Below are positions 43,934 through 56,046 of a stretch of 64,000 bases of DNA, in pieces (position 1 is the stretch's first letter; each line of letters starts with the position of its first letter). The position numbers and the translations under genes are program-made. The stretch is taken from assembly GCF_002105155.1 (NCBI RefSeq), contig NW_019028981.1:722501-786500 (forward strand), written 5' to 3'. A model generated the notes under the pieces. It ran no database searches, had not been told where the DNA came from, and saw nothing but the letters and a program-made list of their open reading frames with translations. The DNA comes from Lobosporangium transversale. Taxonomy: Eukaryota > Mortierellomycota > Mortierellomycetes > Mortierellales > Mortierellaceae.

Positions 43934-46293
43934 AATGATAGGTGTAGACAAATAGCTTCGTTATAAAAGGAGATTTGTAGAAGAATGATTGAAAGATGTA
44001 AAAAGTGATGGAAACCGTTTAAATAGGGAAAGATCTATAAGGCATCTACGAACTGGAGTTGTTGGAGTACAGACTCCGCCACATCATCAAATCACAACAG
44101 CCGCAGTTCTGTCAATTACACGTGTTTGCGCTGCGGCATATCATATATTATATCCTACGTGTTTTAGTCAAGCACGATTTATAGTTGAAGACTAATCTAT
44201 GATGCTCTATTAGAATACAGGCTCATTCATCATAGTTGGGCTAGAAGAGTACCAAGTCGGGATTAATTACTCCTGCACGACTAAAAAAGAGGATTACTAC
44301 TGTTAACGTCGTATTCGACTCTAACCATCAGGAGGGCAACCCCATAATATGACATGTGCGGCCACATCATAAGGCCCTCACTGAACCTGTCTGTCCCTTG
44401 GACTGAATGAGTTGTTACCCTTCTTGGAACATGATCCTAGATATACCGAAGGTTGCCATGGCGGATCTTGTGAATCTAACACCTATTGTGAACTGTACTA
44501 CAAAATAATAGTTAAATCACTCCCAGCCTATTTCCATTTTTCAACATTGCAATCGGTAATTTTATTTTGTTTTTATTTTCTGTAGAGCTGGTCTTAGACA
44601 ACATATTGGTATCAATACTGCTCCTCTCAGGCGGCGTTAAATTGTGGTGACAGAGGCAGGCTATGGGAGCAGCTTACTGGTTTCATTTGTAGCCTCAACC
44701 GCTCTAAAGAAGCCTCTTTTCATGTTCGCTCTCAGATCGTAGAGAGCTTCAGCTGAAATCCCCCAAGGTGATCTCTTTTACCTTTTATCGTGTTCTCTTT
44801 ACCCGTCAAACGAAGGCTAACAGCGAATAGCAGGGAGGTTGAGATACTTGACGGCTTCACGAGTTGAGGAACCTTACACCATGAGCTGAGGGGTGTGTAT
44901 AATAATAAAGTAGAGAAAGTAGATTAAGTCCCCTAATTAATGGCCTTTGACAAGGATTAAATAATGGATTTGGGCTTTGCACCAGGCTACTCATGTGATT
45001 AATTGTTCAACATAAGGCCTAGATGCCGCTTCGGCTACGTAGCCTCCTTGGCTTTTGCTCGAAGTATCGGTTTCATATTTGGCTGGAGTTTGGAAGAGAG
45101 AAAGGATGGCCGGTAAAAAGAAAGAAACACGTTGGATATAGCTAGAGGAGCAGTGATGGTATCAAAAATATCGGATGTTAAGTTTACCATAACATTCAGA
45201 CATCTTTTTATTACACGGTGTCGGAAGCGATCGGTGCCATTAGTACTCATAATATTTGCATAGCCAGCCAAGGAAGCAGTGATGGAAAATACGTGGTCAT
45301 TTTTAAGCACTCTATAAATAAGATCAAAGCCTTTATTATCATCCAGTGTCAACTCTCTCAAAGTCGGCCAGGAGGCTCTTGGTTATACAGAAACAGCGCT
45401 TTTATGAAGCGTTAGCCTCTAAACTGGATTCAACTCAATAACGAGCTTTGCTTGTACTGGAGTTGACCTCATCAGGAAACAAAGCGTGAATGACAACTGA
45501 TTATTTTACTGCCTCGGCCTGAACCGATTGCTTCATCTTATATGATGCCAATAGCGGCTCTTCGCCGGCCTAAGCAGGCTTAGTTTGCAAGAGCGACGTT
45601 ATTCGACACAATCGAGTCTCTTTCGAAGACAATTGTTGACGAATCGGCGAGAAGACGGGATCCGGAACGGTAGTGTATACTGATGGAGCTTGTGATACTT
45701 TACTACCACCCAGACCATAGATAGCTTCCTAGGGACGCGTTTTTATTCCTTACTCTGTGGTATCGGATACATATGTATATCATGTCAACAAGTAAGGGTG
45801 CATGTGTAGAACAAAAAAAGATGGCTCTCAATCAGACAAAACTTCCTTCGATTCCATTGGCTGTATTCTCGTGTTACCAAGAGCAAACAGTCACATTTAG
45901 CGTCGTCAGTAATGTATAAAAGGGTGAAGAAACAGTTTTTTTCTCCTTTTTTTTTTCTTTTCCTTACTTATTACAAATTCGCTTTCTTCTCCCTCCATTC
46001 TTTTGATTCTAATTGACTTCTTTTTTCTTTTTTTCTTTTTTTTTTCTTCCTCTTCTTCTTTCTCTCCTTCTGTGCACAGACATTCACCTTCCATTCAGAC
46101 CACAGACACGCAAACACACAGACATTCATACACACATTCGTCTCTTAATCCATTTACTCTGTGAAACACACATATACACTTGTCACATTCTTTTTTGCTC
46201 AAATTTCTACATAATCCTCTCGCGTATCTTTCTTCTACTGTTAGAGGCCAAATTTATATTGCTCTTGGTTAGAACGCTGAAATATTCGCCACC
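43934..46293. other. Gene-poor region with coding debris
   Basis: Nothing complete is supported. Minus-strand frames between about 45020 and 45760 look like decayed coding sequence, for example LRELTLDDNKGFDLIYRVLK, then ASLAGYANIMSTNGTDRFR. Further upstream comes QAPSVYTTVPDPVFSPIRQQ in a frame with stops. The last 350 bp are a CT/T-rich promoter for the next gene. Confidence 0.5.
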
Positions 46294-46563
46294 ATGAATA
46301 GGAACAACATGGGCCGCGGCAACGGTCTCAATGGAGGCAATAACAACGGCGGTAGCAACAATAGCATCATACGTAGTATACCTGCTCCTACCTCTTCTAC
46401 AAGTGCAAATGGACTTCCCCTCACAAACATTGGTGATCTGCGCCCCTCTATGCGTGGGTTCAATCTCGAGTGTATCCTCCTTGAAAAAGGCAAGTCTCTC
46501 ACTCTTACTTCTCTATTTCTATTCCTCTTTTTACATCATTGCTTGATATTGCTGTAAACTTAT

Positions 46564-46598
<35 letters not shown>

Positions 46599-47871
46599 CT
46601 TTTGTTACCGCTTACAGCTGCAGAACCCCGGAGGACATACGACAACCAGCTATTGACCACATTCCTTGTTGCAGACAAGACTGGAAGCATAGTTCTTGTG
46701 CTCTGGGGTGAAGAAGGAGCATTATTAAGAGGTGGTGACCTAGTCCGGATCCAGGGAGGGTAAGCAACCTGGTTCACTGATAATCCAATATCCATTATCT
46801 TCACTGTATCGTCATGATATTTAGTCTCTAAGGTCACACATCAACTCTTTCTCTTTTTTGGTGCTTCACAACGTTAGTGAGGCAAAACTCTTTAGGGGTC
46901 TAATACAGCTATCTACATCGAAATTTGGGAAGTACAAGAAAATTGGCGAGGACACGATGCTTTTCGTTGAAAAGCCTAACTGGAGCGAGTTTGAATGGAT
47001 TCAAGATCCCAACAGCAAGGCTGGTGTCATGGTAGGCTGATTCAAATACTTGCTATTTTGGTTTAGTCATATACTTAATCGACTATGGACTGCAGAGACT
47101 GATTAGTATACTTTCTCCTACCAATATGTATTTCAGATCCCTGTAACTCCGCAGCACAAGCTGGCTATGGCATCTAATGGGATCCCACCGATGATTCCTG
47201 GTGGAAATATGCAACAACAACGCAATAACTCACAGACTGCTACCAATCCATCTTTCCGTCAAGATCAACGTCCAGGACAGAGACCATTTCCACAGAACCA
47301 GTTGAATCCCAATGGGAATATTCATGGCAATATGCCCGGACCAGGCTTTAATAAAAGCAATTTTGGCGCACCTGGGATATCGTCCAACCCAATGCAGCAT
47401 CAACAACAGCAAGCGCAGCATATGAATGGGCCTACGATGAACGCACCCTCAATAGGGTCAGGGCCAGGGCCAGGATCAGGACCAGGACCCGGATCAGGAC
47501 CAGGCGGCAATCGACCTCATCATGGACAGCACCCGAGCCATGGCCATCATTCAAGCAATCAGGTTGTGAATCAAAACCAAGGTCAGAGTCCATTGGCTAC
47601 TGGCGCAGCTGCGGGAGGGAATACGCACACGATAGGTGCACGACACAGCAAACACAACAAGCATAGCAAGATGCACCGAGACCTTGATGCACCAGATGCT
47701 TTCCCCAGCCCACGGTCAGGATTATCGAATAGTGCGGACGAATTTGCAAGAGAAATGAAGCTGGTGTCGTCACAGGGTAGCGTAGGACTTGGTGTAGGGC
47801 AGCTCAGTCATGGCGGAGGACCAGGTGGCTCTGGCCACCTGCGGAAGAAACCAAAAGTTGAAATGGAGTAA
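46294..47871 (+). CDS. SOSS complex subunit B-type single-stranded DNA-binding protein (NABP/hSSB family)
   Basis: Four exons (46294-46489, 46618-46759, 46878-47031, 47137-47871) join to 408 residues. The start sits in a strong context (gccaccATGA). The OB-fold at residues 48-165 has IGDLRPSMRGFNLECILLEK, LLTTFLVADKTGSIVLVLWG, GGDLVRIQGG, LFRGLIQLSTSKFGKYKKIG, then VEKPNWSEFEW. This matches human SSB1/NABP2, which binds single-stranded DNA at double-strand breaks and in Integrator-linked complexes. The tail is long and low complexity: Asn/Gln/Gly/His, with GSGPGPGSGPGPGSGPGG and a basic end (RKKPKVEME) that could act as a nuclear localisation signal. Family members are often near 200 residues, so this tail is long. 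The first intron uses a GC donor (AAAAAG|GCAAGT). Confidence 0.85.
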
Positions 47872-48568
47872 AAGAAAAAAAAAAAAAAAAAAAGTGAGAC
47901 AAAGAGAATTATCCGAGGATCAGGGCGTGGCATTTATTGTGGATGATAAAAATGCAACTTGATTGCCACTATTGTTGATTACAATGTCGTTAAATAACTT
48001 CCAAAAACGGAATGTTGGGAGGATACTGCGTGCCGCTGCAGGAAATTTTTTGATGTGGCTGTGTTCTCAAACCGTTTTTTAGAACATGCTAGCGAATCCA
48101 GCCACAAAAAGAAAGAGGTGTTGTCTGTCATGTTGGATGAGCAGGTAACGAGTAAAATGATGTACGAGCTTTTGTAGTAAAGAAAGCAATGGAGCCAGTG
48201 ATTGATCAACATGGACAAGGAGTAGAATTGCTTGCTGTGATAAGCTAAGTCAGAGCATCATTCAATTTTACTGAAATGTTTTGTTGTTGGTCCCTGCACA
48301 GTGCAATGGGATGTGAATTTGAAACATGGTTGGCCCATTTTAGTGCTACTGCTGCTGCAAATTCAAAACCGAGGCAGGCAAGTCAACTAATTAAACTATT
48401 AAATAAATAAAGAGTTTTATTATTAAATCAATGCATTTGCTCTTTCATCATCTGAAATGAGCAATTGAGGGATGAAGGAATTGCAATGTTTTGTTTTCCT
48501 CATTACAGAGCATTAAAATTCACTTGCCTTCCGCCAGTCATTCCCTCAATTCACATAATCACTCACGA

Positions 48569-48600
<32 letters not shown>

Positions 48601-48925
48601 CGTACCTCTGCAAGCTCACTTGCCCACATTCTTCTCACTTCCTCACTCTTTCTCTTTATTCCTTCACTCCTTCACTCACCTCTCCACTCCTCCATCTACT
48701 TCACTCCCATACGCCCTCACTTCTTTGCAGTCCCACGCTCTTACACTTTCATGTACTCACTCTTCTACTTACGCTACGCTTATTACATTTGATCTTTATT
48801 CGCATTCACAGACGTACAGGCACATGCACTTTCTCTCTCTCTCTATTGACTCTTGTTTAGTTGAACTCTCTTTGCATTCCTGAAATTGCTTGCTACCCTT
48901 TTGTTGACCAACTGGCATCTTTGCA
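47872..48925. other. Intergenic spacer
   Basis: This contains the 3' region of the SOSS-B-type gene, with an A17 tract just after the stop, and a pyrimidine-rich promoter with a T29 tract near 48572-48600 followed by repeated TCACTC motifs. No gene was seen. Confidence 0.65.
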
Positions 48926-51900
48926 ATGGAAGAATCGGAGGGCTGCTATTGTATTCAGGCACAGGCCTGTTCTCATTGGATTGCTGCAAAGATGGATAAC
49001 AGACTTGAGACTGCTAGGGAGCACTCACAGACCCATACAAGAACATTTGGTATGTTTTATTTTTATTTATAAAAAAAGGTGATAGCTCCCCAGTCATCAC
49101 CATCGGTCCATGACCATTTATCGTTTCAATATTCGATCACGCCTCTGTTCACAGTCGACGTATCTGAATAATACCAATAATGCCACCATACAGATCATGT
49201 CAATACCTCGTTTCGTTTATTAATCCTTTTCCGTCTCTCTCTTCTAAATTGCCAATCAATAAATATGACAGAGCAAGGACTGTATCAGCAGGAGAATCAT
49301 CGCCCAATTGTTAATGAGCTACAACGAGAGGTAAGGTAGAAATGCAACTAAACTGTTTTTTTTTCCCCAATCTGATCGTCTTTGTACCGCAGAGGAACGA
49401 AAGAAAAAAATAATAAAGTCTGACCCCATTATGCCGTGCGCATGCAGTAGTCACGTCTGTCCTCATCCCTTTGTTTTGTCCACTGTGACTAAAACAATCA
49501 TGGTCATAAACGATGTGGTAGTGAGCCAAACAAACATTAACATCTTTATCGTTCCCCTTGCTCCTGCTTTCTCTTAGCTCAGAATTGCCATGACGGAGAT
49601 TGAAAAATTAGCAAAGACCAGTCGAGATCTAGCGAAAATTAATCAGGAACTCGAAGAGTCGCGGTTACTGGCTGTCAGTGACCAGGCAAGAACAGCAAAA
49701 CGACTCATGCTTGTCTCTGCTCAGCTGGAATATACAGAGCAACAGCTTTTTAACCTTACTAAAGAGATGGCTGATGGACAAAAGGATTCAGACCTACTGC
49801 GAATAGAAAGAATCAAGAGGGAAGCATTGCAGGAACGCGAGGATGCAAGTCGATTGAAGATCGAGGCTTTACAGGATGAACTTCAGGAGGTGCAAAGATC
49901 AGAAAGGGCATTACAACAAAAACTTGTTACGATCCAAGGCAAGTATGAGACTCTGTCTAAGCGCCATGACAGCCTCAAACGACAGCAGCAGGAGTTAGAG
50001 CTGGCGCGCGAAAGTAAAGAAGCGCTTGCTTGGCTCAAAGAAACAACCGACCGGCTCTGCTCTCCGCCTCAAGGTAGTTTGGGCCAGGCAATCCAACAAG
50101 AACGGCCATCACAGGGATCAACCGTAATGAGTATGCATCAACTCTCACCGTCTTCATCACCGCCCTATCCATCCTCGTTCATTGATCCACCACTCGCCGC
50201 ACAAAATCAATTGATCTCATTAATCAAAGAACTCGCTACAACCAACTCGACATTACGCTCTGAGCTAAATGAATACCGTGATCTGTTGCAGGATACTAGG
50301 AACGAAATACTGGCCCTACGGTCACAAGTAGAAGACTATGAACAGGGTCATGCATTTGAACACTGGTACGGTAATCGGATAGACAATAACGAAAACTTTC
50401 TTATGCCTAAGGGTGCTTGGAGTGGGCTCGATATGCCTGTAGGGGGGGGTCTGGATGCTGCGAGTCACATCGGGACTCTTGGATCTGTTGCAGGGTCGCC
50501 TCCTCCTTACATGAATGCTTCTCGACACCATCCTCATTCGCCTGGCGTGCGCGGAAGTGTATTTGGAGAGCTTGAAAGGCTTTATAGTCAAGGCAAACAA
50601 CCTTCATCGATCTCTGCCCCTCATAAGCGCACCGGACTGGACCGCTCTTCCAAAGAGTTAAAGCGGAAAACAAACAGAGGTTACGAGCATACTAACCATT
50701 CACATTCAGACTCAAACAACGCGGCCACTGTTTCAACATCGACATCCACATCCGAAATGAGACGAGGTTCTGATTCCATCGTACTCTCATCTCGATCACC
50801 CATGAACCCCACTAGTTCCAAACCACGCGAACACAATGTTAGCATATCCAGTCCCGCCTCTAACATTGGTCGAGGCCAACGCTCTATATACGCAGATGTA
50901 GATATGGACATGCTTAGTTCTGGTTGCGAATTTGATGAAGATCATGAGAACAGATATCATCCTGAGAAACCCACCAATCCATCATCGGACATGAGTGATT
51001 GTGCAAACGATCAAGATGAACCTGGGTATGTTGCCAGATTTGTCGAAGTAAGTACTATTTTTGCTGTGACTCGTTCGCCTTTTTTGTCACTTTGTTCAGT
51101 AACTTCAGAAAAGAAGCCTTAGCAGCTCATCATGCAGCTCCTTTGTCATTGCTGCATCCCTTATCAAACTTTTTTTTATTATTTAATTTCCTTTTCCCAT
51201 TCAATTTTTTCCCCCGACAACCGTTGCTCTATTTTCACCACGAAGGCTTTATCATCGCTATCATTTTTCTCGGGACCAGCTTCAGGACCTTCTCTGTAGA
51301 GAAAGGGAATAAGTGGGAATGGACTAGTGCGTGTGAATAAGAGTCCAAAGCAAATCTTTATACTGATTCAATGACGCGCACAGACCATGCTTCTTGTCTT
51401 CAACAACCTTTTTTTTTTTTTTTTTTTTTTTTTTAATTCTCCCTTTGCTCCATTTCTCTCTTTCTGATCTTCCTTGCCAATTTACCACACGGTATTTTTA
51501 TGTGTTTTGATTAACGCTATTGAAATGTTTTGGCAAACTAGAAGACCCAAATGGAAATGCTCGATTCACCTGACGATAGATCATCGGCAAAGTCTGCACA
51601 TCGACCTCTTGTGCTTTTACCATCAGCAAGGTTGGATGATAAAGCAAACAGGGAAGACGGAAGCGTCTCTTTCATGATGGGAAGCTCATCTGACATTGCC
51701 AGAGGTAGAAACCATTTAGACACGGAACGAAATGGCTCCCACAATGATCAAGTAAATTCTATATCATTTCTGTCGGCGGAGCTGCAGAGGGCAACCCAGG
51801 CTGAAGCTAATACACCATTGGACTTATCCTCGGGATGCGAATATTCACAATCCATCATCCTAGAACCTAACGCAACGTATCTGCTGGAGGAGGGGCGGGA

Positions 51901-54900
51901 GCTGTCCCCTGGTCATATCAATGAAAGTATAGCTATCGGAGATAATTCTGGCGGAGCATCCTTGCCTGTGGCACGCCCGTGGAGCGGCGTTGACTGCTCT
52001 CTTCTCTCTCAATGGCCAAAAGCGTCTTCGGATCAGCGTATTCTCCCGCCATACCAGCGACGACGACTTTCGGAACCAGTACAACATCATTTTAGCATAG
52101 ACCCCTTCTCTCAAACAATAGCTACCAAGAAGAATCGGCCAAGATCAATTTGTAGCGATAGGAGGCCGCAATTATGCATGAAGCCATCCAGCCTACATTG
52201 TATTCATCCTGGGAATTCAAAAAGCACCAGTACAGACGAAATACCAGATTCGCGGCAATGCAAAAGCTCAGAATATATGGAACAAATGATAGTGGAGCGA
52301 CGCCAGCATATGATGGAGGCATGGCGCGTTGGTGTGGTCGCAGCAGCCGTGGCTCAACAACAACCCATCCATTCTGCCGCCGCATTTGGTGAGCAGAGGA
52401 AAGACACAGACAGTTTTAGCGTTCGTTCCAAAGCCTCTAAAGCATCTAGAAAGCGCGCTAAGGAGCAAATTGCACGGAAAGCAAGTGTCAAAGGTGTCGC
52501 CGAAGAAGTCAAAGGTCAGAATAAGGATAATGGTGCTCAAGCACATACCAATACCCCTTTGTCTAAAGAATCAGACAGCGCAATTCGAGGTATACCAGAA
52601 TCTGTCGAAAGTCCCGTAACTTCTATGGACGGTCTCTCTATCAACCAAAATATCACTATTGACACAATACCAGCCGGAACTGGGTATGCTCCTACATTTC
52701 TCTTCAGCAAGCCACTACAAAGTAAACTGGATAAAGGCAAAAAGCGGTATAGTGTGCGCTCTGTCCGATCGATGCGTTCATCACTTTTGCGCTCGCCTTT
52801 ATTACGGTCGCCTCTACCAGCGCGCGACAGAAGGTTCCCCTCAGAGGCCAGCACTGCGTCAGAAGCATTCTCGAGCCGCCGCTATGATCATGAACATAGT
52901 CCGTACCAACTACTTCATACACTTGCAACCGATCTACTCGAGCGCCTGTGTAGGTCAGATACACGGGAATTGAACCGTAGGCTCCGAAGGACGTTTGATA
53001 TTCAAGCACTATCTCAAATGTCCAACTCCGTTATCGAAAATGTTTTAACAGATGTCAACAATTTGAATGAGAGATTCAGGTGGCTAGAGGCACAGGCGAC
53101 TGATCCGATTAATGAACTATTTGCGCGCCAGACTAGCATGACCTTACCCAGTGATGATGTAGGTTACAATTCCGAACGAGTGGATAATAACCCGGACGGT
53201 GATTCAGTCGAGGGAGAGGAAGGGCAGTTAGGGGACGAAGGAGAGAACAAAGATGATGATGATGATGATGAAGAAATGGAGGAGGAGGAGGAGGAGGAAG
53301 AGGAAGAAGAAGAAGAAGGAGAAGAAGGAGAGGAAGACTGGAGTTTCACTATTGCAGAGTTCTTTCCCTTGGCACACATGGTACAAGAGATGTTGTCTGA
53401 AATTGGCAAACTACGTATGACAATCAATGAGCTTCAGCTAAGCTATGTACTGAAAGTGGAACAGGATCGCATCAAGGCTGAGAAAGACTTTCTGCGAGAG
53501 GATGTACCTTCCGAGGATGACGACAATTTTGAAGTTCATGGGCACATTAGTGCTGAGATGCATATGAGCGTAAGGGGATCTGACCGTGCTCTTAACAAGT
53601 CTACTCAGCCTAGAAACGTCTTGGGGATACTGGATCGACCTCGCATTCTGGAGTCTGCGTCCACTGGTGTGTCTGGTTTCTTTAACAAAGTATTTGGTGG
53701 GAATGGTCACCAATCAGGAACTGAAGACAATAAGGCCTTAGGAGTACAAAATGTATCAACCATTTTGGCTGTGGAGACATCTAAGGACATTCCAGCCATA
53801 TCCAAGAGCAAATCAGACTTAGTGATAGCGGAAACATCCAGAGTGTTTGCAGATTCTGCTTGGATTTCATCCCCCAGAAAACCAGTAGCACCCAAGGCGC
53901 CCAACCCATCCATCTCAGCAGAGGCTCCACTTTTGTCAAGGCCTAACACCATCTTTGTAGCTGGATCAAGACTATCCGCTACAAGGTCCTTGGCGGCCAT
54001 GGCTACGATGTCGCCGGCAAGATCCACCACCATCCATGTGACTGAAGGTGTAGCCGTGGCGCCATTGATACCATCGTCGCGTACAAGAGCAATTGATATT
54101 AACTTTGGTCCGTATGCTAAGCACGAAGACGGGTTGCATTCTCCTCCGAGAGCTACTTCTACGACTGCATCTGTTCAAGGCATGCTCTCGCATTCAGTCC
54201 CACAAAGCCAACCGCTTGACAGATTGCCAACCGAGCAGCCCATCAAAACGGCTTTTTCGCCAGATAGATCAAGTCCTGCTGCATCCTTCCGAAGCTCATC
54301 GTCCACATCAGAAGGAGGCGAAATACCGAACCCACTGGTTACAGTCAAGTTTCCAGGATCAGCACCAACCATTGAAGGAGAAACGTCGTCGACATTACGA
54401 TCGTCCAGTATGTCCAGATACTCTCAAATGCCGGACAAAACACAGTGTCCAATCGGAATCTCCACTCAGGCGGGCGCTCCTGCCTCAAATATCCTTACTA
54501 GGCAAGATATATTCCAGGAGCACTGGATGGCATCCACTCCCTCTTCGCTATCGGCTAGAGCCTCAACCAGTCAAGGAAATGCAAGGGTTGCAGGGACTGA
54601 GAGTGCCGCCACTCATACTTACAAAGTTGATCCTATGGCATCATTAAATCCAAGCACCAGTGAGGCCATGCCCAACGTAGCTACAAGACTTGTCTCCAAG
54701 CCCACACTCATTACACAGTCCGCCTTAACAGTTGCAACCCCATCAACTTCAACCGTGTCTTCGCCCATATCGACTAATTCATGGATTGATGCCCGCCGCT
54801 TTTCCGGCAATCCTTCACAGGAACCAGGAGCAACTGAAACGGATACACTTGATAAGCCAGCAGTAGGATCTCCATTAGGAACAAACACCGGGCTGGCGTA

Positions 54901-55912
54901 TGAGGGTTTATTAGGATTAGCTTCAGCATCAGAATCAGCTGCATCTCTGGAGCAGACTTTGCCCAAGCCACAGCATGCATATTCGTTTCATGAAGGCATT
55001 ATTTTAGGAGACAATCAAGAGTCTATCACCAAGAGTCTAGGCCGAACGAGCGGACGGGAATCGGCCTTAGCGTTTTTACGACGCGAGGTACCTGCATCAT
55101 CCATTTTAGGCTCATTATTCCAATCTCAACCGCAATCAGGAAGCGCATCAAGTCAAATGCCTATTAGCTCTTCTTCTTCTCTTCGACGAGCCGTCAGCAA
55201 ATCAGCGTATAAGGGTAAAGGGGTGATGACAGATCAGCAAGCCAGCACTCAAATTAGTCATAACACCAATGGTGGTAGCAAGGGCAATAGTCAAGCGAGA
55301 ACCAACCTTGAAATCCTGTCAGGGCTAATCAACAATGATCGTGGAAGTGGGCCCGAAATCTCTGACAAAGATAGCGGAACAAAAGCTGTATCAGTACAGC
55401 CTAGTATCCAAGGTTCGCCTGACTTATCAGTACTGCAAAGCATAGCCTCCTCCCAATCCGACACATTATTAGTACCATCTTCAGGAACTGGAGCTGAGAC
55501 AGAGCCGGTGGCTACTGCAGAGTCTGTCCATGTCTGTCCAGGCACCATTTCAATGCCTACCACTAGTCTCTCTCAGCGTGCGGCTGCAACAAGCACAGCA
55601 GTTGCGTATGTGGTGGCGACGCCGGCTGCCCATGGATCTAGTGAGAAGGATGGATCTCGACGCAGGAGAGCTGTTTTTGATCGTGAGCTCATCCGAGCAT
55701 CTCAGAAACGAATCCTATCTGGGGCTCCTCACCAGGAAACGGCTTTTGTACCCGAAATCCGGCCCCGCCGAGCGCGTGCGCTCTCAGTTGACAGCGCGCA
55801 ATCCACAGAGCCGCTCAAGACATCCGAAATTTTCGACATCTGGCGAGCAGGAGCAGGGGTCAGCCGGGATATATGGCGAGGATTAATCAAAAAGGTTGAT
55901 GGACGAGACTAA
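48926..55912 (+). CDS. Very large coiled-coil/disordered protein, function unknown
   Basis: Four exons (48926-49049, 49272-49330, 49578-51047, 51542-55912) join in phase to 2007 residues. The N-terminal 40-250 region is a long coiled coil (LQRELRIAMTEIEKLAKTSR, ELEESRLLAV, RIERIKREALQEREDASRLK). A second short coil follows (LIKELATTNSTLRSELNEYR). The middle is Ser-rich and disordered. Near residue 980 there is a conserved-looking helical block: YQLLHTLATDLLERLC, RLRRTFDIQALSQMSNSVIE, DVNNLNERFRWLEA. Then comes a run of about 40 acidic residues and another helical block (FFPLAHMVQEMLSEIGKLRM). The C-terminus is basic and ends in SEIFDIWRAGAGVSRDIWRG. It resembles cytoskeletal or cell-tip scaffold proteins in build, but I do not recognise a named family. 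It converges with the next gene, leaving 134 bp. Confidence 0.75.
53220..53340 (+). repeat. GAG/GAA/GAT-rich acidic tract in the large protein gene
   Basis: An imperfect trinucleotide array encodes a nearly continuous run of Asp and Glu. It is in frame and free of stops on both strands, producing an antisense Ser/Pro open frame that is not a gene. Confidence 0.85.
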
Positions 55913-56046
55913 CCATCATGCTTCATGCTCATTAAAATTATTTATATTCAAATCAGGACAAATAGACCATTATAGAAATAAAGATGCCAATAATGACTTT
56001 TTTTGCTTCCTATTTACACTTCGCAGTATAATCTTGTCTATGAACG

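Noticed and set aside
53164-53427. Antisense Ser/Pro-rich frame opposite the acidic tract
   Set aside because: It is the reverse of the GAG/GAA/GAT repeat encoding Asp/Glu in the large coiled-coil gene.
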